A program made the translations under genes and the position numbers. Under the pieces are notes generated by a model. The model searched no databases and was not told the DNA's origin. It saw nothing but the letters and a program-made list of their open reading frames with translations. A stretch of DNA of 64,000 bases. It comes from Anastatus disparis. Lineage: Eukaryota; Arthropoda; Insecta; Hymenoptera; Eupelmidae. This document shows, in pieces, positions 26,002-38,458 of the stretch. Within the stretch, counting starts at the first letter, position 1; each line of letters opens with the position of its first letter. The stretch lies in assembly GCA_017163975.1 (NCBI GenBank), contig JAFFSR010000244.1, positions 11,967,501-12,031,500 of the forward strand, given 5' to 3'.

Positions 26002-29000
26002 TCAAACTGTATTAACATCTTCTAAAACAGCTACGGAAGTCGGATCGTAGATCGATGAAACTCTAGATACTCGACAAGGTCTTCGATTGCGAATCGTCAC
26101 ATCTGCAATATCTGGTTCACTCCATGGCTGTATTTTAGCTTCGCCGAAGATTATAAATATTAAATTCGATACGAAATAGATGATTGCTGTTATGTAAAAT
26201 ACAGTGTGCCATTGTGATGCATTTGTCTGTAATTCATATGTCATATTATTACAAGATACTCAAATATTATTCTGTTTAAATTGTTTGTTTGAATGTTAAC
26301 TAATGATTTATTAAATTTTCGTATAAATATATAATACAATATTTGGTTAATTTTATCTTTAAATTATTTGAATTTTCAAATTCACTTTAATTAAAGAAAA
26401 CTTATCGGAATGTTAAAAACTGATTGGAAAATCTGTTCAGACTTTTTAATACTATTTATTATATTAAAATTTAAATATTAATAAAAATCAAGACATAAAC
26501 AAAATCTTTCAATAATTGTTTGTTTAACATTGATGTTGCCCAAAGCTTTATTCTCATAAGAATTTATATCTTTTATTATTAATAAGAGCAGAATAAATTA
26601 ATTAAAAATTAAATTATAAATGGATAACTATGTCAATAATCCGAACCCGGCAGAATAATTCTGAAATTCTAAAGTCCCATTCTTGAACATTCAATAACAA
26701 AATGTTTTATTTGTGCGATGTATACACAAAAATAGATTAATGAGGTAAACCTCCTAATAGATGACCACCTGAAGAATGATTCACAGGTAAAATCGAGAAT
26801 TAAAGTGGGTCATCTGCAGGGTGGTCCAATTTCTTAAAGTGGTCATAGATCAGGACATTCACCATGTTATAAATTAATAATATAAAAGATCAATATAATT
26901 TAGAAAACTGTAATTTAAAAATATAGATTTTCCTTAAAATATCAAAATTTACTAATGAACATAATTAGTCATGGAAATTAAAAAAAAATTTTTTTAACTT
27001 CTATATTTAAATATAAAATAAAAAATTTGAACAATTCAAATTTAGATGAAAGATAATTGCTAACATAATGCACATACCAGATCTTCGACAATAACTCCAC
27101 ATGTCAAAGGAGCAAGAATTCCAAAAATATTTCCAATACAATTAGTAATAGACATCATAGCACCGGCAAATGATGGACTTAAATCAATATGATTAATTTG
27201 AAAGCCGCTGGTAGTACCAGCGTTAAAACCAACTGCCATTATCAAAATCATCACTAGTACAGATTTATCGTTAGTTTTAGCAAGATTCAATATTACTAAC
27301 GCTAATGCTGGTATCCAAAGTCCAATGGTATTACTAATTTTACGAACATGCTCGACCGAAGCACCTCTTTGCAATACAAAATCTGATAACCAACTTATTG
27401 GAAATCCTAAAATCCACATAACCAAATATGGTAAAGCTGATACTAGACCGCTCTGCAAAGATATTTAGATATTAAATAAGATAATAATTGTGAAGTTAAA
27501 ATAATGAAAATTTTCATTTATAATTACAATACAAATTTAATAATTTGTATTAAAAAAATACTGTACAAGCCTTTCGAACATCGAAATCGAGCATTGATTT
27601 CATATATGTTGGCAATTCCGTTAATAAAGTATAGAATCCCCAATTGCTTCCAGAATGAACAATTATTAGAGCCCACATTGGAACTGATGTTAATATGGCC
27701 TTATAAGGTACCTTCGGCTTCTAAAAATTAAATTGTATTAATTATTAATGAAATAATTTAAAAACAGAATAAAAAAACTCAATAGAATAGAATAAACAGA
27801 TTTTAGTCAGATTAAAATTGATATCAATATACGAAATTAAAAATTTTTAAATAAATTAATTTTTTAATGTTTAGTTTCATAGTAATCAAGATTATGAAAA
27901 ACTCAAATAAGATTCAAAGTGAATTTTTGTACATAAAGAATGGTACTTCGGAACATAAAGTATTATCCAATCTTCCAAGACTACCGTCAATGTAGCGCAT
28001 TTCTTTAGGGCAAATTGTTGGATGTTCAGATGGCATATCAGCTCCCATGTAAAAAAATAAAATACTCCAGGCTATTCCAGTGGCACCGAAAATATAAAAA
28101 ACACTTGGCCAACCTAATTGTGATACAGAGAGGGCACCCGATATAGGCAATGTAATAACAGTACCAAATGTTCCAGCATTCATCACAAATGATCCTAAAA
28201 ATATAATTTTCAAATTACTGACAATTACTTTAGTTTAAAATTGACATTGATTTAAACTAAGACAATGATAAAAATTAATTTTAATTTTAAAGTCACTCAA
28301 TTCATAACATTTCAGAATCACTTGTTTGTATTAAAAAATTTTTATGATTAAATTTTGAGGAAGTTATATCTAAAAGAGAATTGATTATTAGAAATTATTT
28401 TAAATTAAAATAGAACTAGGTAAATATATTTTATTTTATTGATGAAAAGTCATAAAATGTTAAATGATTAACGTATGAAAAAATTTTTAATTTTCTTACT
28501 TAACTTTTGTTTATTATGCTTATAAACTTTTATGATTGATGCATAATATTTGCAATCCATGCACTTATTATCATTCCCACTTACACTTACACTACTTAAT
28601 CAGCAAAGAACAATTAATTACCTAATCTCGCTCTCTCAGCAGGCGGTACCCATCGTGAAAGTAAAGTTTGTACACAAGGGAATATACAACCCTGTGATAA
28701 ACCTGTTAAAACTCTACAACAAATTACTGCTATCCAACCATAATGTATAGCCAATACTGGTATCAATAAACTGATAATAGAGCAAATGAAAACGCCACAT
28801 GAAAGAAGTTTTTGAGCGCCACGAGTATTCGCAATATAGCCGCTTGGTACTTGGAGTATTATGTATCCCCAAAAAAATGAGCTTAAAATCATGGAATTAG
28901 TTTTTGAATCCCAATTGAATTCCTAAAAATCAATAATTTCATTATTTATATAAATATTTTAGTAAAATAATTGTAAGTTTGTATTTGAAACAAAGCATAT

Positions 29001-29690
29001 TATTTTGTATATGTGAGAAGTCCAGAGCAATCAATCATGTTAAATGAAGAAATTTAAAAAAATTATCTGTTGATTTAAAAACATTCTAGATTATACATTT
29101 CAAATGTGAATTTTAAATTATTATACTACAAATAATGGAAAATAATTTTGAAGTTACAGATATTATTATAATAAAAAAATTAAAATATCAATTTAAAAAA
29201 AAATTCGTTATCTTTTAAATTTTTTTAATTGACACTGTTAAAAATTTTTTTAAAATAATTTCTTCCAAATATTTCAAATCAACATATCCATATAAAATTT
29301 ATTTTTAGTTTATTTATGTAAATTATTTTTTATTATATGAAATTAAAAATCTATAAAATGAAATAATTTTTATATATATTTTTATTACAACACACATTTA
29401 ATTAATTAGAATTCATTTGAATATAATGAGAATATCAAAATATACCTATGCATTAAAAAATTATAAATGTTTTATTTTAAAACTAAATAAATTAATAATA
29501 AACTTACAGGAAAATTTGGGTTAGCAGATTTAGCATCAGTCATAGCAACGATAGTAACCGACATACAAACTCGTACCGCATAAGCAATAGCGATACCTAA
29601 AAACATAAGAAAAATTTGTACATGACGCGTACCTAATTTTTCCGGGGGACTCTCAAAACTTTGTAATAACGGAGTACTTTCGCGTGACAT
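26002..29690 (-). CDS. SLC17 / sialin-like anion transporter (MFS), six exons
   Basis: Major-facilitator protein of the SLC17 group (sialin, inorganic phosphate cotransporters), 493 residues spliced. Exons in coding order are 29690-29508, 28922-28622, 28194-27947, 27720-27571, 27452-27078 and 26226-26002; phases all join. The start gives MSRESTPLLQ, a cytosolic N-terminus ahead of the first membrane helix. Diagnostic stretches are FFWGYIILQVPSGY, RVLTGLSQGCIFPC followed by LSRWVPPAERARL, SQLGWPSVFYIFG, HSGSNWGFYTLLTELPTYM and SALPYLVMW. About 12 hydrophobic segments are present and the tail is polar, so length and order are complete. The intron after exon 4 seems to use a GC donor (AAG/GCTTGT). 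The only in-frame GT alternative would add three residues inside a conserved stretch. Substrate (sialic acid, glutamate, phosphate or other anion) cannot be told from sequence. Confidence 0.93.
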
Positions 29691-31388
29691 TTCGAAAAGA
29701 CACTAAACTTTTAAAGTGCAGAAACCGGCTATGCATGAGACGACTTTTTTTTTAACTTTGTTCTGCAATAAAGAGCTTATCATCTTATAGAGATAACGTT
29801 CGGATCATCCGGCTCTTTAATCGTTTCTTATTCTTTTTCTTTTCTTTAATTTGAGTTAATTAAACTAATGATTGAAATAAAGCATCTGGCTTTCAATACA
29901 ATGTATAATATATCTTTGTGAATATAACGATTTTCTTATGTTTTTTTTTTTAATTAAATGTGCAGTGTTTAATTTTTATTATCAATTTGAAAATTTGTTT
30001 ATTTGAATTTTTTGTTTTTAATCAAAAAGAAAATTATTTTTAATTCTTGGTCTTAAGAAAAGAGCAAAATCTTTAGGAAATCTCAAAATTATTGAAAAAA
30101 AAAACGAAAAAGATTTTTTAATAAATAAATTTTTCTCTTATAGAATGACTCACCACCTTGGACAAATGAATATTTTAACTTTTATTTAGAATGATGAAAT
30201 TGTGCTTTCTTGCTTCTCAAATGATAAGTAATTTATGCACATAAATAAAGTTTACTAATATACGTATAAATTTTTCACACAAAATTTTTCTCTATTTAAC
30301 ATTGGATCAGTTTTTTAACAAGAATAATTTTTATCTTATAAATATAAATAATTTTTGAAGGAATTTTAACAACAATAGAAACTTTTCACAAGATTTTTGT
30401 GAATTAAATTTTGTTGTAAAGCTTTTGAAATAAAAAATGCAAATATTCTATCCTCAATTAGCAAGTTTAATTTGCAAAATAATTGGTTATTTCGATTTAT
30501 AAAGGTCAAAAAAAGATTTTTCAAGAAAAGAAAAATAAAAGCTATAGTATATATTCATTATATATAATTTTTCATTCATACAAAATAAGTAGTTTACTGT
30601 TGTGAAAAAATTTTGCTGGAGATGAAAAAAATTAAAGTTTTTGGATATTTATTTCCATAGATTAAATAAAATTGATTTTGTAATCTATAAAAGCTAGTTT
30701 TATTTTTTATAAATTGATAAATTAATATAAAATGTAACCTTATCAGTTAAAATAAAAACATTGGATTGAAAATCGATCAATTTGTTCTTATAAGGCACAC
30801 ATATATACATGTACACATAAAACAACGCAGAGCATGCACACCTGTGTACACATGTACGAATTAAATTACTCTATTTCTTTTACTTATTATATTCAACTAA
30901 AAATTTTACAATATATATCGTCGTTCTGTAGTTGCTTGGAATAATGTTATCTTTTAATAGTATATTATTCACCTAGGGAGTAAAAACGAAAAATGTCTGA
31001 AATCGTATGTAAATTAGCACCCGAGCCGGAGGCGAGGGTGATAAACATACGATTTAAGGCATTTTTCATTTACTCCCATGGTGAATATACGATTTTTTTA
31101 CACAGGCAGCGTACAGTGGGTACTTTACTGTTCGCTGGGAGGGAGTAAAGTACTCACTGTACGCGCCCTGTGTAAAAAAACTTATTATTACATTATTAAG
31201 AAAATAAAAGTGACAACCTAATAAAATTTTAATTGATCAATAATAGAAATACATTAAATCCAATTAAATTTTCAGATTATATCTTTCACTATATACACTT
31301 TTTCCGTGTAAAATAGGCTTGAAGAATCGAATTTTGTTTGCTGCATTAAAAACATCGCTTTTCTATTGTCCTCGTTTAGATTGAATTC
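29691..31388. other. Upstream region of the transporter gene, with hairpin elements
   Basis: Intergenic DNA between the transporter start and the 3' end of paralogue A. It is AT-rich, with no ORF of note. It contains the double hairpin at 30963-31181, listed separately. Confidence 0.6.
30963..31181. repeat. Two adjacent hairpin elements
   Basis: Hairpin 1 (about 30963-31090) pairs TATTCACCTAGGGAGTAAA with TTTACTCCCATGGTGAATA and continues through TCGTATGT, with CACCCGAGCCGGAGGCGAGG at its centre. Two bases later, hairpin 2 (about 31093-31180) pairs TTTTTTTACACAGG and GTACAGTGGGTACTTTAC with near-perfect complements, leaving a 16-base loop. The central CACCCTCGCC and GGCTCG motif recurs at 17130 and 58210. 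These look like non-autonomous palindromic transposons inserted side by side. Confidence 0.75.
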
Positions 31389-34300
31389 CTAATAATTTTT
31401 GTGAAATTTAGGAATTTTGAAATCGATTGTTTGATTCAAGTCAATATGTTTTGTAAAATCATATTGAATAATTTTAAGAGCCAGAAATCCTCCAGAACCT
31501 GTGATACTTTTGTAAAAAATACCAGCTCCAGCTAGCGGTAGAGGTGGATCTGAGGTTACACTCTGAAGATCTATGTATGGGACAGTATTTTGTCCTAAAT
31601 CTTTTTTTAAATCAGTTATCTGGAAATCCAAATATTGACCAGAATGTGATTTCACCTCATGTAAACGTTCTAAGACTGGATCATTCGCTCCCTCAAATGT
31701 TATAACTTCTCTTCTGTAATTTTTGAAAAATACAATATTTTTAATATTTCATTATTTTTGTGAACTATATATATATATATTAAAACATAATTTCAATTGT
31801 TTCATTTAAATATTGCAATAATGTTTTCTTTAAAAAGGTTTGCAAAAAACATTTCAGTTTTTACAGTTAAATTATAATATCAAATACCCTGGTAGAAAGT
31901 TGAGCATATTTTCAGTATATCATCCCGTATTTTATGGGCAGTCGCGATCATATGCTTTTAGATATCGCGATAAACCTTCATTACTCTTAACGAATTATCG
32001 CGATGGTATCGGGGGAATATGGTTAATGTTGAATTATACTATATTCATAAACAGCATATTACAAAGTGCGAGTGAGCACGTATGTGGGAACACAGTTAGT
32101 GAGAAAGAGAAAGACTGTTCACTTCTTGTTTCCTTTTCAGTTCCTAAACGGACAATCATACACTAAAAAAATAGTGGGGAATCACGTCGTTGGTCGACGA
32201 TTTCAATGCGACCATGCACCGTCGAGGTTATTTAACTTCGTTCAACGGCGACATTTTAACGTGCTTTGCGTGATTTCACGTAAACTGAACACATGATTTT
32301 TAGGTTAAATCAGTTAGATGTCGCGCTTCAACGATGTTAAATAACATCGATGGTGCATGGTCACATTGAAATCGTCGACCAACGAAGTGATTTCTCACTA
32401 TTTTTTTACAGTGTATTCACTCACACTAAGTTTCCATATGCACTCACTCACTCGCACTTTGCACTCACTAATTTTACATGGATATTTTATTCATAATCAT
32501 ACTGTGTATGTTCGCAAATAAATAAGTTATAGAATAAAGAACAGAAAATTTTAACGCTATTACAATAACAGTATATGTATCTTTAATAATTTTAAAGCTA
32601 AGTTAAGTCAATCTAACCTGCACATACAGTGATGAAGATAGATGTTTATAGAAGACGAAGCGTCGAGTGATGCGCGCGCAGCTTACATTCAGTATTCGCA
32701 ACTATAGAATCTATTGTACGATTGTACAAACAAGCGCCATCGCGGGCAGCATGTATATATACAGATTCGCTTTCTATAAACGATTTTAATTGAAAATTAT
32801 TTACAACTCATATGAATTGTAATAATGAATATTATAATATTTATAATTTATTTCAAATCAGAAGAGAAAAATTTTAATTATTTTAGTGATTATATTTTAT
32901 ATCAACTCTGTAGTCTTTAATATATTATCGTGTATTTATCGGTCATTGATCGCGACTGCGTAGCGACGAGATATAGCCAACAGTTAGTTATCCGAGCATA
33001 TCTTATCCTTAATTTTCTACCAGGGTAATTAAGTATATTATACAAAATAAGATTAAAATTTGATAATTCGTTCTTCTAATTACTTACCTATCTTCATCGT
33101 TGGAATGCCATTCATACATTTCTGATAATTTTCCAGTATTATAATTAAATGTCGATGTTTGTAATTGTAGTCGCAAGTGATTGTTAAACTTTCTAAATCT
33201 TAACCCTGTAACAACTTTAGGATGAGAAGCATTTACCGCTGGTTCTATATCATCCAAATCTACAGCTTTATTATTCCAGTCAACTTTAAAAAGATCATTC
33301 GAATCATATGATTCAATATTTTTGGATTTCAATTCTGTGATGGGTTCCCATTCAACCGTTTTATAATCAATTTCTCCTTTAGGACCCAAAACTGCATGTT
33401 GTATTTGAATATGAAATACATTATCTTTCACCTTGAATCTTATACCTGTTACCACTCTATAAAAAGCAGTAAAAAATAATTATTTTTTTTTAATTTAATC
33501 TCATAACAAAAGATATAAAATCATATAAATTTTAATGTATATTTCTAATTTTTTAATACCTATTATCCCGAAAGTGTGAGACAACATCTTCAAGACTGAA
33601 GTAACGTTGTATATGTGTATTCTTAGTGTCACAAGTACACACACAATATTCACAATCAGCCACTGTTAATATATCGGCCAATTGTATTTTCCCCTTCTCT
33701 ACGGATTTTATATTATCACAGTGTTTTTTATGCCCATATAGAAGTCCTTTATCAGTTTTCATCCACAAATATTTTCGATCGCTATCTTCAGGCTGTGGTC
33801 ATGATAAAATATTTGTTTTAAACAAACGAGATATTAGTCTAATGTATTCATTGACATCAAAGAACTGTAATTACGCGAAGAGAATTTTTCTAAAAAATTA
33901 CGGTAAGTATTATTATAATTGTGAGATATTGTATATTTTTAGATTATCTGATAGATACGTGTCTTTAAATTTAATTAATTTCAATGACAAAATAAAAAAT
34001 TTTTTCAAAAATTTTTACTTCATCACAATAATCAAAAAAAAGGCTTCACTATTTTATAGAAAAATCCTCTCTGTATATTGTATATATCATATTTTTAAGC
34101 GAAAATGTAATGTATAACTTTCAAAAATTGTAATTTAAATATTATACGATATAATTTATTTTCAGAATTATATTTGGTATTTTGTATAATAAATAATATT
34201 TAATTTTATATTATAAATATAATTATTTAAATTTAATCCCATATGTAAATCACAATTGTAACTGTATACTTTATTTTATAAATGAAATAAAATTATTACA

Positions 34301-35846
34301 ATGGCAAAATAAAAATTTAGAATATTATTATTACAAATAATTATTGAAAATTAATAGAGAGCTATTAAAAAATACTTTAATCATATAATTTTAATGCTTC
34401 AAAATTTAAAAAATTTATGTTAAAAAAAATTTAGATAGGATTCCAAAAAATTGTAATCATATCAATTTTTATTTCTTGTATAAAAAATTCAATATCAAGT
34501 TTTCCAAATTTAAGAATATAATTACAATTATGAAATTCACATGAAAATTCGCAAAAGAAAATAAAAATCTTACTGCATAGCAAAATGTCATGCTTTCACT
34601 GACACTTTGACAAGCATTTACTTGACCAGTGCAATGCTCTGATTTTTTTTGCCCTTTCTCATACAAGGTATTTTGTAACAATTGATAAGCTGATTCGAAA
34701 TACCGACATTTACTTGAACATTTAGCCAAGAATGCTGCAGTTGATAAATCATCTTCAAATATAATATGTGATTGAAAAACTCCAAGTTTTGTATATGTAA
34801 CACCTTAAAAAATATGAGCATAATTATTGTTATACGGTTTAATAATTTTTAATAAACTTATATAATATTTTGGCATACCCTCTATATGATTTTTTGGATC
34901 ACATTTCCAAACTTGTCTTGAAGCCCTGCGCAAAGCAGGTAACAATGCATTATAAGCTCTAACCATATGTCGCTGAAAAGATTCTATTTCTGAATCCTTC
35001 CTGTATTTATAAACAGCTAAGAAAATTAATGTATTTATAAACTTATAAATTTGACACGATATGAATAAATTTAGTCGTTAAAAATATAATAATTATTAAT
35101 TACTGTTGTAACGTTTTTCCTGATGAGTGAATCCAAAGATTCTCATACCGATACCCTTCGAGAGACTAAGTATAACGGCTTTGTGAATTTCAATAAGTGT
35201 TTGATGATACGATTGACTTCTTGCGCACATAAGTTTGGGATCCTATAGTTACAAATAAATAAAATGATATTTAATTTAAATAATTATATTATTTAATTGA
35301 TAATTTAAAACATACGGTCATATTGGCAATTATACCAATTATATTTTCATTCGTCATATCCTTATGCACTATTTGGTTATATACATAATCCATACTGCCG
35401 GCCAAATCGCCTTGACAACTTCTATTAACTAAGTCGTGAACAAAATTATCGAGATCTCCAGCATGTGTTGGTTTCCAGTTTTTTATGTTTAGCATAAAGT
35501 TTTCATATATAAAATTAATTTTGTCGATGTTATCGTAAAGTGGCGTAGTCTTGTCAACAATTTTACTCGTCAAGGAATCTATAAGATTATCTATATCTTC
35601 CCTAACTTCTTTAAATTCGTTGAATACAGCATTGAATTTCGTCAATATTCTCACATCGCCATTTGATAACTGATCATCATCTGTTACTGGAGTTAAATGG
35701 TTTTCTAGTTTCTCTGCGTAGCCATATATTTCTAATGCATAATCTATAGCTTCCTTTGCTATAACAATCGGATTTGCAATAATAATTTGCGATTGCCATA
35801 CTAGATGGAGGAGAATAATACAACCAAGAGGAAACAGTCGAACCAT
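31389..35846 (-). CDS. Paralogue A: secreted cysteine-rich protein, probable DUF4803 family, seven coding exons
   Basis: Secreted protein of unknown function, 654 residues. Coding exons are 35846-35316, 35242-35104, 35016-34879, 34803-34574, 33792-33560, 33456-33088 and 31713-31389; all donors and acceptors are GT-AG and phases join. I chose the ATG at 35846 (MVRLFPLGC), which aligns with the starts of the two sister genes. Residues 1-24 form a signal peptide ending near ANP. The N-terminal half is helical. Cysteine clusters follow (KCSSKC, HCTGQVNAC, FCYA, CEYCVCTC). The C-terminal half has two repeats containing VVTGxRF and ends with PPLPLAGAGIFYK and GSGGFLALKIIQYDF. These strings resemble what I remember of insect DUF4803 (Pfam). 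It is the most diverged copy, especially in exon 1, and intron 6 is enlarged by a 1.1-kb element. Confidence 0.88.
31887..33025. mobile_element. 1.14-kb CCCTGGTAG-family DNA element in intron 6 of paralogue A
   Basis: Ends are CCCTGGTAGAAAGTTGAGCA and, read inward from the right, CCCTGGTAGAAAATTAAGG. TA lies on both sides (31885-31886, 33026-33027). Inner inverted blocks (GCAGTCGCGATCA near 31940 and its complement near 32950) extend the pairing. Without it, intron 6 would be about 233 bases, comparable with 324 and 326 bases in paralogues B and C. No transposase ORF is evident, so it is non-autonomous. It carries another insertion at 32161-32413. Confidence 0.7.
32161..32413. mobile_element. 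253-base TA-flanked MITE nested in the element above
   Basis: Long inverted repeats of about 100 bases: CACTAAAAAAATAGTGGGGA at the left, and CACTGTAAAAAAATAGTGAG read inward from the right. Both continue through TCGTTGGTCGACGATTTCAA. Flanked by TA at 32159-32160 and 32414-32415, the target signature of Tc1/mariner-type transposition. No ORF; non-autonomous. Confidence 0.8.
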
Positions 35847-38458
35847 CACAGCGATAAAAATTAATTATCTGTTGAAAATTATGATATAAGAAATCAATGT
35901 TAGATTAACTAGAAAAATTATTAATTACTTTTCTCCGTATTTCAAATAGAGAGATTTTTAAAAATATATATTGTATAATTAATTCATTAAAATAGAAATA
36001 ATTTGTAGATTTAAAAGAAAATCAAGTAAACGAAAGTAGTATGACAAAAGTTTGAAAGATAATTTTTATTGAATTACTTGCTTAAATATATTTAGATTAT
36101 TAAAAATTTTTAATACTTACTGTTACGATATAGATGGTATCTATAACTATCAACTAATAATATGCTTAATAAAAACGGAGGTATTTATATGAACGAAAAT
36201 CTATAACTCTATTTGCAATGAAAATTATTTTATCTTTTTTTCTATGATATAAAGAATATGGTAATCAATAGTAAATATAATATTTCTTATCAAAGTATTC
36301 AAATTTTATTAGCATTTTTATAAAAAGACAATGCTTAAAATTTTTTGCGGAAATTTCCATTAATTTATTTAATTAATTAAAAAAAAACAGATCACAGCTT
36401 AAAAAATTAAACTAATGGTATAATATACAACAACTTAGCGAAAAATTTTTATCAAATCAGGATTTTGCCAAAACGGGCAATTTTCGGAGTCACTCTTTGG
36501 TGTCATAGTAAAAAGAAGTAAACATCTTTACTTATCACAATAATTGTAAGTAAGTAATAAAATAATGTTTTAATATTATTTATTTATATAATTTAATTTT
36601 TGCGTTTTATTTTGATATTTCATTTGCTGTTAATATAGTTGGGAACATCATTGATCACTTTTACAACAATAAAAAAAGTACATTTTTTTAAAAGTACTAT
36701 ATCAAAATATTATAACAAAAAATTTTTTTCTTCAAAATCTTAGTCCTTCTTGTAAACACTCATTTTTATCATTAAAAATAAAAAATATAGACTAGTTTCC
36801 TCCGCGAATCTTAAAATATAAAATATTTTTTATGTAAATTACAATCGTTCTATATTTTCCTATATTTTTATTAAAAATTTTTTTTGTATAAATTATATCA
36901 AATTTATAGTTGTTACATACAATTTCCTAGATATTAAAACAATCACGAAATTATATAGATGTGCGTGTATGTGTGTACATATATATAGATGTTTTTTTTC
37001 TAAGAGTCACGGAAAATAAATGAATAAATTAAAAAAATTCTCACAATAAATGTTTAGCATACTCGTTGTATCATATATTTATTTTTTACAAAAATTCTAT
37101 TATAGACAAAACGTTATGATAAGATAAAATATATATAACTTATTCTTATATTTATTATTGATTTACATATATTTTTTATTATTAATAGAATAAGTATTTT
37201 CATTGTTACATTTAATTTTTACAAGATACTATTTTTACTTGTTATCAAGTGACATTCGTACGTTTATTTTACGATAATAATCAATATTATGTACTTATAA
37301 AACAAACCATGAAATTCTGCTTGAATGATTTTCATTAAAAAGTATATTTAAAAACTTTGTAAAACGTAATTGATAATTAATTTTTTATTGTTAATAATTC
37401 AGTTCAATCATTCGTGTTATTATTTTTACTTCACATCATTCAATCGTTTATAACTTTATTAAAAAGTATCGTAGTAAAAAAAATTATCAGTGATGAATTT
37501 TAAATCTTTTTAAATACATTTAATTCATATTTGAATTCTTCAATTTTCAGAAAAAAAAGTATTGAAAACTTGGCGATCTTAAAGCACTAAAAATACGGAT
37601 TAAATGAGTTAATAAAAAAAATTCAAACAAATTCGTACGTTTATATAATTTTCATACAAAACAAATTTGCCTTAATGTATAACGGAATGGTAATTTATGT
37701 TGAGTTCGTTTACAGTTTGTTTATTAATTATATTTTTCACACCCAAACATATAATAACTTCTATTAAAATAAATTACGTTTCATATTTAAATATCAACTC
37801 TTAAACTAATAAATTTTAACAACTTTTACATGATTCGGAAGATAAATATTTTCTCCACAGTCCGTTTAACGAACAGCTATTTAAGTAACCATTATTTAAA
37901 TGCTCCATTTAAATAACAAACAATAATTTATAGATAGTATTAAATTAGTAAGACTGATAAATGTTACATAGTTAAATTTTCAGCTTTTTGTGGTATATAG
38001 TCATGCAAAGATTTTATATGTACTTTCAGAGAAGAAAGATTTTTAATAAATTAATGTATTTAACTATTAGTAAATAAAATATGTGATTCTCGTCGTCTTC
38101 ATCTTTTAATATTCATACATTTCATTTCTGTCATTAGAGTCACTGATTTTCTATGTTCATTTAGCGTAAAGAAAATTGTCTACTATTCATGCGCATGTGA
38201 CAACAAAATGATTTTACTTGTAAATAAAAATGATTTTCTTCGCTAAATTTTAATAAAATTATTGAACATGTTGCATAACCGAAGATTACAGAAAAATAAT
38301 AATTCTTAATACAGTAATCAAATTTAATTTTCCATGACAAGTAATTTGCCATTCATAATTTTTACCAATAAAAAAATTTAAATAATCAAGTTTTGTTTAT
38401 TGCACTAGAAAATATTAATTTTTATACTGTCAATAAATCCATTGACTTCTTAATAATT
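35847..38458. other. Spacer between paralogues A and B
   Basis: Contains A's 5' UTR parts, its promoter (36121-36191) and about 2.2 kb of AT-rich DNA without a gene. A stretch from about 38020 to 38220, downstream of B, is homologous to 45640-45840 downstream of C (TGTACTTTCAGAG and following blocks). The duplicated unit therefore includes the 3' flank. Confidence 0.6.
36121..36191 (-). promoter_or_regulatory. TATA box and noncoding first exon of paralogue A
   Basis: On the minus strand CATATAAATA (36191-36182) lies exactly 61 bases ahead of a splice donor (exon end 36121, then GTAAGTATTA). The same box-to-donor distance is found for paralogues B and C. The matching acceptor, AACAG at about 35869, leads into the ATG exon with a 22-base UTR. 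The start site is probably about 30 bases downstream of the box, giving a noncoding exon of about 35 bases. Confidence 0.75.

Noticed and set aside
33626..34117. 163-codon plus-strand ORF
   Set aside because: Antisense shadow of exon 5 and intron 4 of paralogue A, whose minus-strand splicing and protein match the sister genes.
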